From: Clostridia bacterium
GTDB taxonomy: Bacteria; Bacillota; DTU025
DNA length: 64,000 nucleotides
Direction: 5' to 3'
NCBI GenBank assembly: GCA_034926675.1
Contig: JAYFQW010000002.1
Coordinates: forward strand, 34,365 to 98,364
Below the pieces are notes generated by a model. The model saw nothing but the letters and a program-made list of their open reading frames with translations, did not search any database and had not been told where the DNA came from. Position 1 is the first letter of the stretch, and the number at the start of each line of letters is the position of its first letter. Below are positions 26,246 through 35,359 of this stretch, piece by piece. Made by a program: the position numbers and the translations under genes.

Positions 26246-27171
26246 CACCGCCCTTCGCGCACGACTTTGATTCTGGGGTCTATGAACCCGTACAGGACGT
26301 CGACGATGAAGTTTGCGAAGATCAGGAAAATGCCGTAGAACACGGTCATGCCCAGGATCATTGAGTAATCGAGATTCTGAATGCCGAGGACGTACCACTT
26401 TCCCATGCCGGGAACGGCGAATATCAGTTCCACCACGAATGTGCCGGTGAGCACTGAGGCAGTGATCGGACCCAGCAGGGTCACCACCGGGAGAATGGCG
26501 TTTCGCACCTGGTGCCTCATTACGACCTGAAATGGGGACAAGCCCTTCGATTTCGCGGTCTTTACGTAATCTTGCGATACGACTTCGAGCATGCTTGACC
26601 GCATGATCCTGGATATCAGGGCCAGGGTGTAGAGGCTAAGAGCGAACACTGGAAGGATCGTGTGCCGGAAACTCTTCCACTGAGCTACCGGCAGAAGGTG
26701 CAGCTTGATCCCGAAGACGAACTGGAGCAGGTACCCGACCACGAAGTCTGGAACCGACACTCCAATGATGGCTATGATCATACACAGATAGTCCCATGCC
26801 TTGCCTCGGTTCAAAGCAGCGGCTATTCCCAGAATGAGTCCTATCGCAACTGCCAGAAGTATAGAGCGTATGCCGAGATCCGCAGAATATGGGAAAGCCT
26901 GAGCAATGATGTCGTTAATTCGCCGATTGGCGTATTTCATCGACGTTCCAAGGTCGCCTCTTGCCAGGTTGCCAAGGTACCGCAAGTACTGGATGTGAAG
27001 AGGTTTGTCCAGCCCATAGTAGTTCATCATGTTGTTCCTGACTTCGGGAGTCATCTTCTCACTGGTGAACGGATCGCCTGGCAAAAGCCTCACGAGAAGG
27101 AATACCAGCGTAACCAGGATGAGCAGTGTGAAGACTGACACGATGAACCTGTTGACGATGTACCTGAGCAT
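26245..27171 (-). CDS. dppB: Peptide ABC transporter permease, DppB/OppB type
   Basis: Inner-membrane permease, 308 residues. RLLPGDPF near residue 30, the YLRYLGNLARGDLGTSMKY loop and DYVKTAKSKGLSPFQVVMRH (EAA loop) are diagnostic. ATG 27171 follows GGAGG. Separated from the binding-protein gene by a strong hairpin and a tandem repeat. Confidence 0.94.
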   Translation of the reverse strand: MLRYIVNRFIVSVFTLLILVTLVFLLVRLLPGDPFTSEKMTPEVRNNMMNYYGLDKPLHIQYLRYLGNLARGDLGTSMKYANRRINDIIAQAFPYSADLGIRSILLAVAIGLILGIAAALNRGKAWDYLCMIIAIIGVSVPDFVVGYLLQFVFGIKLHLLPVAQWKSFRHTILPVFALSLYTLALISRIMRSSMLEVVSQDYVKTAKSKGLSPFQVVMRHQVRNAILPVVTLLGPITASVLTGTFVVELIFAVPGMGKWYVLGIQNLDYSMILGMTVFYGIFLIFANFIVDVLYGFIDPRIKVVREGR

Positions 27172-27189
27172 GTGATCCCTCCAGTCAGG

Positions 27190-27223
27190 GCGGGCAGCGC
27201 CGCTCGGGAAGGGCGCTGCCCGC
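27190..27223 (-). promoter_or_regulatory. 12-bp hairpin between peptide-binding gene and permease gene
   Basis: GCGGGCAGCGCC (27190-27201) and GGCGCTGCCCGC (27212-27223) pair perfectly with a 10-base loop. No T-tract follows on the minus strand, so mRNA protection or partial termination between dppA and dppB is more likely than full termination. Confidence 0.65.
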
Positions 27224-27244
27224 AGCTTACTGCCGCTCTCCACC

Positions 27245-27289
27245 GCTTGGCCGCCGCCTGCTTGGCCGCCGCCTGCTTGGCCGCCGGCT
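27245..27289. repeat. Three tandem 15-bp units
   Basis: GCTTGGCCGCCGCCT at 27245-27259 and 27260-27274, and GCTTGGCCGCCGGCT at 27275-27289 (one mismatch). The array starts 5 bp beyond the stop codon of the peptide-binding gene. Read in one minus-strand frame it would encode an alanine-lysine-glutamine repeat, but no gene runs through it. Confidence 0.75.
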
Positions 27290-27294
27290 GAGCG

Positions 27295-28908
27295 CTACTT
27301 TACGGGGTCGAGATACGCATATACCAGGTCTGGGTCGGCGCCGATGTATGTCCTGACGACTCCCTTGAGGTTGTCGCTGCACAGCCACGCATCGCGACGG
27401 AACTGGAGGGGCACGAACACTGCCTCTTCGAGCAGGATCTTCTCTGCTTCGAACATGGCGTCGGCGCGCTTCTTTACGTCTGTAGTCGACCGGGCGAAAT
27501 CCACCAGATCATCGTACTTCTTGTTGGACCAGCCAGCGTTGTACGTGGATGAGCTGATCCATAGTTCGAGGTAGGTCATGGGGTCATCGTAGTCGGGGCA
27601 CCAGCCCTGGTAGACGCCTTGATAGTCGAAGGCTGTGTCCTGGGCCAGTTTCTGCTTATAGGGAACCTGCTTGATCGCGAAGTTGATGCCCAGGTTCTGC
27701 CTGTAGATGTCCTGCAATGCCTCAGCCATCAGTCTGGTGTAGGGGTCATCCTGGATCAGGAACTCTATCGTGATGTCCGATGCGTTCTTGATCCCCATCT
27801 CCTCCATGGCCTTCTTCAGATACTGCTGAGCCTTGGGAATGTCCCCCTTCTTCGGGTAGAAGTCAAGGGGGTATTCCTGCACGAACTTCTTCTCGATTCC
27901 AGAGACCACGGGGAGGATGTACCTGGTCGCCGGGTCATACACGCCCTTTGTGGCGCGATTGATGTAGGCCTCTCTATCGAGACCGCAGTTGAGGGCCTTG
28001 CGGAAGTTCTTGTTCTTGAGAATGGCCGGCCCGCTCTTGAGGTTGAGCTTGATCCAGTCATTCGCTCCGTTGTAGCGAAGTTGCGCCTTTCCCTTGGCCA
28101 GGTAGGTTGGTATCAGGTTGAGAGGTATGTTCACGATGTCGAGCTCGCCGTTCTCGAACATGTTGAATGCGGTGTTCGGATCGTTTATGATGGGGATCCT
28201 GATCTCGTCGAGCTTGATTGCATCCTTGTTCCAGTACTTCGGGTTTTTCACTAGGATCAGTTCCTCTTCGTGTTTCCACTCCTTCAGGATAAACGGGCCG
28301 TTGTACAGAAGCTTGTCGGCATCAGCTCCGTAGGCGTTGCCCCACTTAGCGACAAATTCACGTTTGGCGGGGTAGAAGAAGTAGAAATCCAGGTACCCGA
28401 GATAGTACGGGGCCGGGTTGATCAACCTTATCTGGAACGTCTTCTCGTCTATGGCCTTCACCCCCAGCTTGCTGGGGTCCTTCAGCTTGCCGGTGTTGAA
28501 CTCCTCTGCGTTTTCAATATAATAGGCGGCCCATGCGTACTCGGCCGCGGTCTTCGGGTCGAGGAGCCGGATCATGCCATACTCGAAGTCGTACGCAGTA
28601 ATCTTGGAGCCGTCGCTCCACGCCGCGTCCCTCAGATGGAATGTGTAGGTCTTGCCATCCGGCGAGATGTCCCAGCTCTTCGCGATGCCAGGCAGAATCT
28701 TGCCATCGTGCACTCTCACGAGGCCTTCCATGAAATGAGTGCCGATCGTGTTCGTAACGACCGACCAGGAATGCTGAGGATCGAGAGGCACCTCGGCCCC
28801 GATCGGCCACACAATCCGCTGCGCCTTTGGGGCGGCCCCCGCACTTGAGCCGCTCACGAGAGCGAGAAGGAGCATGCCCACGATGATCCAGAGAGATCTA
28901 CCTTTCAT
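27295..28908 (-). CDS. dppA: Peptide ABC transporter substrate-binding protein (family 5)
   Basis: Extracytoplasmic oligopeptide receptor, 537 residues, usual for the OppA/DppA family. ATG 28908 follows AGGAGG. Signal peptide 1-26 ends in AGAAP without a lipobox. Family features include the LVRVHDGKILPGIAKSWDIS segment, DGKTYTFHLRDAAWSDG and GWCPDYDDPMTYLELW. It follows the M24 peptidase gene by 109 bp and precedes permeases and ATPases, so imported peptides meet a cytoplasmic peptidase. Expression is probably sigma54-dependent through the promoter at 30195-30211. Confidence 0.94.
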   Translation of the reverse strand: MKGRSLWIIVGMLLLALVSGSSAGAAPKAQRIVWPIGAEVPLDPQHSWSVVTNTIGTHFMEGLVRVHDGKILPGIAKSWDISPDGKTYTFHLRDAAWSDGSKITAYDFEYGMIRLLDPKTAAEYAWAAYYIENAEEFNTGKLKDPSKLGVKAIDEKTFQIRLINPAPYYLGYLDFYFFYPAKREFVAKWGNAYGADADKLLYNGPFILKEWKHEEELILVKNPKYWNKDAIKLDEIRIPIINDPNTAFNMFENGELDIVNIPLNLIPTYLAKGKAQLRYNGANDWIKLNLKSGPAILKNKNFRKALNCGLDREAYINRATKGVYDPATRYILPVVSGIEKKFVQEYPLDFYPKKGDIPKAQQYLKKAMEEMGIKNASDITIEFLIQDDPYTRLMAEALQDIYRQNLGINFAIKQVPYKQKLAQDTAFDYQGVYQGWCPDYDDPMTYLELWISSSTYNAGWSNKKYDDLVDFARSTTDVKKRADAMFEAEKILLEEAVFVPLQFRRDAWLCSDNLKGVVRTYIGADPDLVYAYLDPVK

Positions 28909-29017
28909 CTGTCCGTCCTCCTTTCGATTCCGAGAGAGCCAGCCTGGTCCGGGTATCTGTGTGAGTCCTCACTTCCATTCGTTGCCTTAGTCTCGCCCCC
29001 TACCGCCTAGGTTGTGC

Positions 29018-30091
29018 CTAGAGCACTATGAGTTCCTTGGGCGAAAGCGTAAGCGGCTCACAGCCATCCTCCTTCACGACTACAGTGTCTTCTATCCTAA
29101 CGCCTCCCCACTTTGGCAGGTACAGTCCGGGCTCCACGGTAATGACGTTTCCAGCTGCAAGCGTCTTGTCGCATTTGGGCGACATGAATGGCTCCTCATG
29201 GATCTCAAGCCCCACCCCGTGCCCCAGACCATGCCCGAAGAAGTCCCCAAAACCGGCAGCTATGATGACGTCCCTCGCGGAGCGGTCAGGATCCGTTCCC
29301 TTCACACCCGCACTAACATGGAGGAGCCCTTCCTCCTGCGCATTCCTCACAATCTCGTAGATCTGCTTCTGCGTGTCGTTGGCTCGCCCCATGACCACCG
29401 TTCTCGTCATGTCGGACCTGTAGCCGCCGTACAATGCCCCGAAGTCCATTGTGATGAAATCGCCGTATTCGATCTTGCGCCGGGATGGAACGGCGTGGGG
29501 CAGGGACGACCTGGGTCCAGACGCAATGATTGTAGGAAAGCCGACCGCAGAGGCGCCGGCCCTCCTCATGAAGTAGTCCAGTTCGACTTCTATCTCTTTC
29601 TCCTCAATTCCCACCTTTACGATCTCAAGGATATAACCGAACGCTTCGTCGGCAATCCTGGCCGCCTTCGCAATGAGCTCGATCTCATAGTCATCTTTCA
29701 CGTACCGCAGATCCTCCACGATTCCGACCGTGGGGATGAGCTGCGCTTCAAGGCCTGCATTCACCAGCTTCTCATGGAAACCGAATGTGACTGAGCTTTT
29801 CTCAAAGCCGAGCCTATGCACCCCATGTTTTGCTGCCAACTCCTTCAGGATCTCCTCCAACGCAGGATACGGGAACCTGTGGCGCACGATCTCAAAACCT
29901 TCGCATTCATCCTCTGCCTGCTCTGTGAAACGGGAATCGGTTATGAACACCCTGGCCGCAGATGACAGGAAGACATATGACTCCGAACCCGTGAATCCGC
30001 TCACATATCTGATGTTTGGCTCACTCGTGATAAGCAGGGCGTCAACACTGTACGATTCCAGGCTGCTTGCTGCTTGTTCGCATCTCTTCAT
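29018..30091 (-). CDS. M24 family Xaa-Pro aminopeptidase/dipeptidase
   Basis: Cytoplasmic metallopeptidase of the pita-bread fold that removes residues adjacent to proline, 357 residues. Creatinase-like N-terminal domain 1-125, catalytic domain 130-357. The dinuclear metal ligands are D216 (TMDFGA), D227 (YRSDMTR), H291 (GHGLGHGVGLEIHE), E320 (ITVEPGLY) and E334 (VRIEDT). First gene downstream of the sigma54 promoter and upstream of the peptide importer, so it likely handles proline-containing imported peptides. It could be an Xaa-Pro dipeptidase instead; sequence does not separate these. Confidence 0.92.
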   Translation of the reverse strand: MKRCEQAASSLESYSVDALLITSEPNIRYVSGFTGSESYVFLSSAARVFITDSRFTEQAEDECEGFEIVRHRFPYPALEEILKELAAKHGVHRLGFEKSSVTFGFHEKLVNAGLEAQLIPTVGIVEDLRYVKDDYEIELIAKAARIADEAFGYILEIVKVGIEEKEIEVELDYFMRRAGASAVGFPTIIASGPRSSLPHAVPSRRKIEYGDFITMDFGALYGGYRSDMTRTVVMGRANDTQKQIYEIVRNAQEEGLLHVSAGVKGTDPDRSARDVIIAAGFGDFFGHGLGHGVGLEIHEEPFMSPKCDKTLAAGNVITVEPGLYLPKWGGVRIEDTVVVKEDGCEPLTLSPKELIVL

Positions 30092-30194
30092 AGACGATCA
30101 ATACTCCCCTTACGGCGTGTTTGCGACCGCGCCTGGCATCGGCGCGACCCTCACAAGACTGGGGCTGGGGCGCGAGCCTTTCCCGTTTTCCTAT

Positions 30195-30211
30195 TGCAGG
30201 ATCCGTGCCAT
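30195..30211 (-). promoter_or_regulatory. Sigma54 promoter (-24/-12) for peptidase-peptide importer operon
   Basis: On the minus strand ATGGCACG, four bases (GATC), then CTGCAAT. The GG and GC dinucleotides are separated by exactly ten bases, and only one consensus position (T to C in TTGCA) differs. The start codon of the M24 peptidase is about 100 bp downstream, and a sigma54 activator gene ends 166 bp upstream. Confidence 0.75.
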
Positions 30212-30304
30212 CCCGGGGCAACTGCACACTTGTTGAGGAAGGAGCGGCAAGACGTGGCAAGAAGCGACGGCGAGGGAACGCGAAGCGGTCCACCGCAGCC
30301 GCAT

Positions 30305-30344
30305 GTTTCTCACGTGAGACGAGATTCGGTCTCACACGAGAAAC
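30305..30344 (-). promoter_or_regulatory. Two enhancer (UAS) elements for the sigma54 activator
   Basis: GTTTCTCACGTGAGAC (30305-30320) and GTCTCACACGAGAAAC (30329-30344) form a near-perfect 16-bp inverted repeat separated by 8 bp, and each half is itself nearly palindromic. Centres are 24 bp apart and lie about 110-135 bp upstream of the -24 box, the standard place for activator dimers. Confidence 0.65.
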
Positions 30345-30376
30345 TGAGAAATCGGAGGGCGCTTGGGAACGGGGGA

Positions 30377-32179
30377 TTACAGGTTGTACTCTCGGAGTTT
30401 GCGATAGAGCGTCGCTCTGCTTATTCCGAAGGCGGCCGCCATGGCCTCCTTCGCGTGAGTAGAGCGACCGTAGCGTGAAAGCGCCTCTTGCAGATCACTC
30501 CGGGTTATGGCGCACCTCGACGAACGGAGTCCGTTCGGGCATGCCGGAAGGCCTGGATCCAGTCTGGCGGCAGCGGCGGGGTCTGCGGAAGAGGAGCATA
30601 GGATCTGGGGCGGCAGGCAATCGACATCGATGACCGGTCCCGTCACAAGGTTTACAGCGTATTCCAGGGCATTTGACAGCTCTCTGATGTTGCCCGGCCA
30701 GCTGTAGCGCGCGAGCGCGGCCATGGCTGCGGGCGACACGGACATTGCCGCCTTACAGAGGGCGCGGGAGTACCTGGCGACAAAGTAAGCCGCGTACTCG
30801 CGGATATCCTCCTTATGCTCACGGAGCGGCGGCATGACTATTGGGATCACGGCCAGACGATAGAACAGGTCGGGCCGGAACTCGCCAAGCAACGACATCC
30901 GGCGCAGATCCCTGTTGCTGGCTGCGATGATCCTTATGTCGATGGGCACCGTCCTCCTGCTGCCAAGACGGTCCACTCCTCGCTCCTCAACGGCCCGGAG
31001 CAGCTTGACCTGAAGGTGAAGAGGCATGTCTCCGATCTCATCGAGAAACAGCACGCCCTCATGGGCCAGTTCAAACTTGCCGGGCTTCCCGCCGCGCTTT
31101 GCCCCGGTGAATGCGCCCTCCTCGTATCCAAAGAGCTCGCTTTCGAGGATCGACTCTGGGATAGCGGCGCAGTTCACAGCGACGAATGGGCCCTTCCGAC
31201 GGGCGCTTTCAAAGTGAATGGCCCGGGCGAGCAGTTCCTTTCCAGTCCCGCTCTCTCCTTGAATCAGGACTGTTGAATCGCTCGAGGCGATGCGGGCGGC
31301 AATCTTCTTCACATGAGTGATCGCAGGGCTTGAGCCGAGGATGTCATCGAAAGTGGAGTGCCTTTCACTGCGAATGTAGTTTGCGACCATCCTGGGAATC
31401 TCCTCGATCCCGCGGAAGGTGAGAACATGTCCGTGGGGGTACGAGTCGTCCGCTATCGGCCTCACCGTCGCAAGCCAATACTCCTTCTCCCCCCGGATGC
31501 ACGAATACGTCTCGCACTCGGACGAATTGGAGTCTCGCAGCGCATCGATGCCTAGCTGGGGAAAGACATCACTCACCGGGCACGAAACGAGCCGCTCTCG
31601 TGTAACCTTGAGAAAACGCGCGGCGGACTGGTTGGCGTGGAGCACCACTCCGGAGCTGTCGATAGTGAGCATGCCGTCGTTCACAGAGTTAATTACAGTG
31701 TCGAACTGCCTTGCCAGGCTCGCAGCCCTGTCCGCCTGTTGCCTCTCGTTGAACGCACGGGAGATCAGGTCGGTCATCCTCTCGAGGAAATTGACCCACC
31801 TTTGGATATCGCCCAGGAGGATCTCCTTCTGCGGCGTTGAGCAGGCCACGAGGATGACGCAGCCTGCCGGCCGACCCCCGATGATCATGGGACAGATGAT
31901 GTCGGCGACGTCGGTGCATTTCTCCTTCTGTGTGCACGGGAGGCATATCTCGTCGTGAGGCGGATTCGCGATAACCATGGTCCGCCCCTGGGAGAGCGCC
32001 CGCGCCGACACGGTGCTCCTCTCGAGTGTCCGCCCTATGTGCCTGGCGTACTTGCCTGAGCCTACCACAGTCAGCAGGTTCTCATCGACCATGCCGACCT
32101 CTACTCCGATCACGGCGCCGATTGCGTCCGCAACCGCCTGCGCGAAGCCTTGCACCTCCATGAGAACGGTCATGGCCAT
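30377..32179 (-). CDS. Sigma54-dependent transcriptional activator (GAF-like, PAS, AAA+, Fis HTH)
   Basis: A 600-residue enhancer-binding protein that remodels sigma54 RNA polymerase. Residues 1-145 form a GAF-like sensory region with cysteines C79, C82, C88 and C96; about 155-260 is a PAS domain ([16 protein letters not shown]); about 280-520 is the AAA+ core with Walker A GESGTGKE (308-315), the sigma54 contact loop GAFTGA (355-360) and Walker B LFLDE (377-381); the last 35 residues are a Fis-type helix-turn-helix ([18 protein letters not shown]). No receiver domain, so a ligand or redox signal rather than phosphorylation is expected. It reads toward its likely targets, the enhancer and sigma54 promoter directly downstream. 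Confidence 0.94.
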   Translation of the reverse strand: MAMTVLMEVQGFAQAVADAIGAVIGVEVGMVDENLLTVVGSGKYARHIGRTLERSTVSARALSQGRTMVIANPPHDEICLPCTQKEKCTDVADIICPMIIGGRPAGCVILVACSTPQKEILLGDIQRWVNFLERMTDLISRAFNERQQADRAASLARQFDTVINSVNDGMLTIDSSGVVLHANQSAARFLKVTRERLVSCPVSDVFPQLGIDALRDSNSSECETYSCIRGEKEYWLATVRPIADDSYPHGHVLTFRGIEEIPRMVANYIRSERHSTFDDILGSSPAITHVKKIAARIASSDSTVLIQGESGTGKELLARAIHFESARRKGPFVAVNCAAIPESILESELFGYEEGAFTGAKRGGKPGKFELAHEGVLFLDEIGDMPLHLQVKLLRAVEERGVDRLGSRRTVPIDIRIIAASNRDLRRMSLLGEFRPDLFYRLAVIPIVMPPLREHKEDIREYAAYFVARYSRALCKAAMSVSPAAMAALARYSWPGNIRELSNALEYAVNLVTGPVIDVDCLPPQILCSSSADPAAAARLDPGLPACPNGLRSSRCAITRSDLQEALSRYGRSTHAKEAMAAAFGISRATLYRKLREYNL

Positions 32180-32299
32180 CAGCCCTCTCTGGCAATGCAG
32201 GGAAATCAGTCCACCTGAATAGTATGGTGTTCCATGTGTATTGACTATTTCCTTCCGCTTCTATGTGAACAGGTGGTTCTTATGCCCGCCAGTGGATCC

Positions 32300-33451
32300 C
32301 TAACGCCCCAGCACCTCTGAAACCGCTCTCAACAGGCACTCATTCTCTGCCCTCGTGCGAACGGCAATACGCATGTGGTATTCGTTCAGAAACGGAAAAT
32401 CGCTGCAATCGCGCACCAGAATGCCCCGGGCCGCCAGGGCTTCTCCTGCCTTCCGCGCCGTCATCCCGCTGATCTCGAGGTCAAGCAGTATGAAATTGGC
32501 AGCAGACGGGAATGCTCTGATGCCGAATCTCTTGCCCAGATCGTGCAGGCCATCCATGAAGAATGCCCGCTCCACCTCAACATATGCTCTGGTAAAATCG
32601 ATGTATTCCTGGTCTCGCAACGAGGCTACAGCTGCAATCTGGGCTAAGCAGTTTACGCTCCACATCTGCTGCCTTAGTCGCAGTTCGCGAGCGACGCCTG
32701 GCTGGGTAATGGAGTATCCAACCCGAAGGCCTGGAAGGGCGAAGAACTTCGTGAGAGAGCCGATGATGGCTAACTTGCGTCTGGTAGAAACCTCTTGGCG
32801 CACCGAGTACATCTCGGGATTGTCGACAAAGTCCATGAAAGACTCATCCACTACAACGGTGACGTCGCGCTCGTCTGAAATATCCAGTAGTTGCTCAACG
32901 GCATCTCGTCTCACTATGTTTCCTGTAGGGTTGTTGGGGTTGCATAGAAAAATCATATCTATTGCTTTGCAGTCCAGGTGCGCCTCAATGTCCGACAGGC
33001 CCAGCGTGAACCCGCCGCCGTCTTGCTTCTTGCTGAGCGGAATTCTGGCCACAGATCCTCCAACTTCCTTGACGGCGACCTCATACTCTGAGAAAGTGGG
33101 CGCCAAGACTAGAGCTGTGCGTGGCTTCGCAATGTTGGTCAGGAGATGGATTATCTCAACCGCGCCGTTCCCCACAACCAGGCAATCCGGATCCACTTGG
33201 AGATGCCGCGAAAGCTCCTCCCTCAGCTCAACACAGTCGGGGTCAGGGTAATGGACTATGTTCTCAAGGCTGGCTCCTATGGCCTGCAACGCCTTTGGAG
33301 ACGGGCCCAGGGGGTTGATGTTTGCACTGAAATCCATCAGTTCTCCAATAGAAACTCCCAAGCCTCGAGACTGCTTGTAGACGTTTCCTCCATGCACACT
33401 TGGGCCATCATTGCCCGTCGCGCCGCGAGTCTGACCCCACGTTTGACCCAT
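32300..33451 (-). CDS. cobD: Threonine-phosphate decarboxylase, class I/II aminotransferase fold
   Basis: PLP enzyme that makes (R)-1-aminopropan-2-yl phosphate for the cobalamin nucleotide loop. 383 residues from ATG 33451, preceded by GAGGGG; a GTG at 33487 overlaps the upstream gene. Motifs: HGGNVY and FSANINPLGP near the N-terminus, LCNPNNPTG, and the PLP lysine in SLTKFFALPGLRVGY. It follows CbiB, the enzyme that uses its product. A histidinol-phosphate aminotransferase is unlikely given the HGGN start and context. Confidence 0.92.
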   Translation of the reverse strand: MGQTWGQTRGATGNDGPSVHGGNVYKQSRGLGVSIGELMDFSANINPLGPSPKALQAIGASLENIVHYPDPDCVELREELSRHLQVDPDCLVVGNGAVEIIHLLTNIAKPRTALVLAPTFSEYEVAVKEVGGSVARIPLSKKQDGGGFTLGLSDIEAHLDCKAIDMIFLCNPNNPTGNIVRRDAVEQLLDISDERDVTVVVDESFMDFVDNPEMYSVRQEVSTRRKLAIIGSLTKFFALPGLRVGYSITQPGVARELRLRQQMWSVNCLAQIAAVASLRDQEYIDFTRAYVEVERAFFMDGLHDLGKRFGIRAFPSAANFILLDLEISGMTARKAGEALAARGILVRDCSDFPFLNEYHMRIAVRTRAENECLLRAVSEVLGR

Positions 33452-33480
33452 TCTCAGCTCACCCCTCTCCGGTCCGAACA

Positions 33481-34479
33481 CTAGCACTTCGTCACGCTAA
33501 AGCCGAAAGCCGCAATGCGGATGGCCACTCCCGTCAACATCGTCATGGCAGACGCGATATACATGAGCTTCACCGATTCCACGATGTGCTCGGGCTGCAG
33601 AGGTTCAGCTTCGTCTCCCATATATGAACGAAATGAGACTACACCCCTGTAGCTGTTGAACCCTCCCAAACGCACACCTAGGGCGCCTGCAACCGCTGCC
33701 TCTCCAATACCCGAGTTGGGGCTGGGGTGCTTTCTTCCGTCTCGGCGCATGACCCGCCATGCGCGTCGCCAGTCCTTCCCAGCAATCAAAGCTGCAGCAA
33801 CCAGGAAAAGCCCTGTGATTCGGGCTGGAATGCAGTTCGCCACGTCGTCTAGCTTGGCTGACGCCCAGCCGAAGTCGATATAGCGTTCATCCTTGTATCC
33901 AACCATGGAATCCAAGGTGTTTACTGCCTTGTATGCCAAAGCCAGAGGCGCGCCGCCTATCAGGCCGAACACAAGGGGGGCGGCCACCCCGTCCGACGTG
34001 TTTTCCGCCACGGTCTCAACCGCTGCCCGGACAATCTCCGTGGTAGATAAGTCACAGGTGTCGCGTCCCACTATCATGCTCAGTGCTTTCCTAGCCTGAG
34101 GAATATCTCCGTCGGCCAATGGCGCATGCACCGCGCCTGCGGCGTCTGCCAGGCCCCGAGCCGCCAGGGTGGTGGAAAGCAGCCAAATGTGCAGAGCGCC
34201 GCCGGCGATGGGAGAGAGTGAATAGACTGCATCCAGCAGAGCTTTAGAGATGACATAGACCGCGGCGACGACGACAAATGCGAGCAGGGCCCCCATCAGC
34301 TTCTCCCTTCGGGGATTTACGGCATCATCGCGGCCATGACGCGGAGAAGAAGGCCGAAGGATCAGTTCAAGCTCGTGAATCGCCTGTCCCATCAGCACGA
34401 CTGGATGTGTAGGCCTGCGCGGGTCTCCGATTAGCAGGTCTATCATGAACGCCACGACAACACGAGCGCCCAGGTTCAT
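33481..34479 (-). CDS. cbiB: Adenosylcobinamide-phosphate synthase
   Basis: Membrane enzyme joining adenosylcobyric acid and aminopropanol phosphate. 332 residues with several membrane segments; motifs DLLIGDPRRPTHPVVLMG, RDTCDLSTTEIVRAAVETVA, ENTSDGVAAPLVF and SPNSGIGEAAVAGALGVRLGG are diagnostic. Lies 10 bp after CobQ and just before CobD. Confidence 0.94.
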   Translation of the reverse strand: MNLGARVVVAFMIDLLIGDPRRPTHPVVLMGQAIHELELILRPSSPRHGRDDAVNPRREKLMGALLAFVVVAAVYVISKALLDAVYSLSPIAGGALHIWLLSTTLAARGLADAAGAVHAPLADGDIPQARKALSMIVGRDTCDLSTTEIVRAAVETVAENTSDGVAAPLVFGLIGGAPLALAYKAVNTLDSMVGYKDERYIDFGWASAKLDDVANCIPARITGLFLVAAALIAGKDWRRAWRVMRRDGRKHPSPNSGIGEAAVAGALGVRLGGFNSYRGVVSFRSYMGDEAEPLQPEHIVESVKLMYIASAMTMLTGVAIRIAAFGFSVTKC

Positions 34480-34489
34480 ACGCGACCCT

Positions 34490-35359
34490 TCACATCCCCA
34501 TTATTCGCATGAGCTCCGCCACATCAACACTCTCACTCACAACATCAGCCAGCCTATCACACGTTTTATCCAGCCCCGAAACATCACTGAAGGATCCTCC
34601 GCCATTGCCGCCCAGCGAATCCTCTTCTATCATTTTGAGATCGTGAACATATGGCAGCACTCCAAGGATCGGCTTGCCGGTCCGTTCCTCCAGAAACTCC
34701 AGTCCAGGCTGAAGCAGTGAGAAATCGCCTCTGAACTTGTTGATCACTAGCCCTCTGACCCGGTCCCTCTCATCGGGCTCTAGTAGATCAAGGGTGCCAA
34801 CTATGGCAGCCAACACTCCTCCGGGGTCGATGTTTCCAACGAGTATCACTGGCGCGTTTGCCATCTTCGCAATTCTCATGTTGCAGATGTCCCTGTCTTT
34901 CAGGTTCACTTCGGCAGGGCTTCCGGCGCCCTCTATCACAACAATGTCATAAGCATCAACAAGCCGCCCAAGGGATTTCTGAATCTGCTCCAGAGCTGTC
35001 TTCACATATTTGTCCCTGTATTCCCTGGCTCCGGTTACTCCCACACTCCGACCTGCCAGTATTACCTCGCTGGTCATATCTCCCAGTGGTTTCAGCAACA
35101 CAGGATTCATATCCACCGATGGCCGCACTCCTGCAGCAAGCGCCTGAAAAGCCTGAGCTGCGCTTATCTCACCGCCCCTGCCCTCCTCCTCAATCTCAAT
35201 CACAACTGCACGTGTGGACATATTCTGGGATTTGAAAGGCGCCACGTTAAATCCTTCCCGGCGGAACACACGGCAGAGACCAGCGCACAGCGTGCTTTTC
35301 CCCGCCGATGACGTGGCGCCTTGAACCATAATGGTCACTGCAGGCAACGCTATCACCAC
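34490..35359 (-). CDS. Cobyric acid synthase CobQ/CbiP, short form lacking glutaminase domain
   Basis: CobQ amidates four side chains of adenosylcobyrinic a,c-diamide using glutamine. This 289-residue protein has the whole N-terminal synthetase domain: P-loop GATSSAGKST, FKSQNMSTRA, EGAGSPAEVNLKDRDICNM, NKFRGDFSLL, and ends that domain at LGVLPYVHDLKMIEEDS. The class I glutaminase domain that normally follows (about 200 residues with a catalytic Cys) is absent, yet the end, CDRLADVVSESVDVAELMRI, matches the usual CobQ C-terminal tail. The domain therefore seems cut out in frame. GTG 35359 overlaps the BtuC stop; ATG 35329 is an alternative. It may use ammonia or a separate glutaminase. Confidence 0.85.
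   Translation of the reverse strand: MVIALPAVTIMVQGATSSAGKSTLCAGLCRVFRREGFNVAPFKSQNMSTRAVVIEIEEEGRGGEISAAQAFQALAAGVRPSVDMNPVLLKPLGDMTSEVILAGRSVGVTGAREYRDKYVKTALEQIQKSLGRLVDAYDIVVIEGAGSPAEVNLKDRDICNMRIAKMANAPVILVGNIDPGGVLAAIVGTLDLLEPDERDRVRGLVINKFRGDFSLLQPGLEFLEERTGKPILGVLPYVHDLKMIEEDSLGGNGGGSFSDVSGLDKTCDRLADVVSESVDVAELMRIMGM

Noticed and set aside
27245..27289. Possible CRISPR-like array
   Set aside because: Units are contiguous without spacers, only three copies; a simple tandem repeat.
27619..28254. 211-codon plus-strand frame opposite dppA
   Set aside because: Shadow of the peptide-binding protein gene.
29012..29794. 260-codon plus-strand frame opposite the M24 peptidase
   Set aside because: Complete overlap with a gene whose metal ligands are all intact on the other strand.
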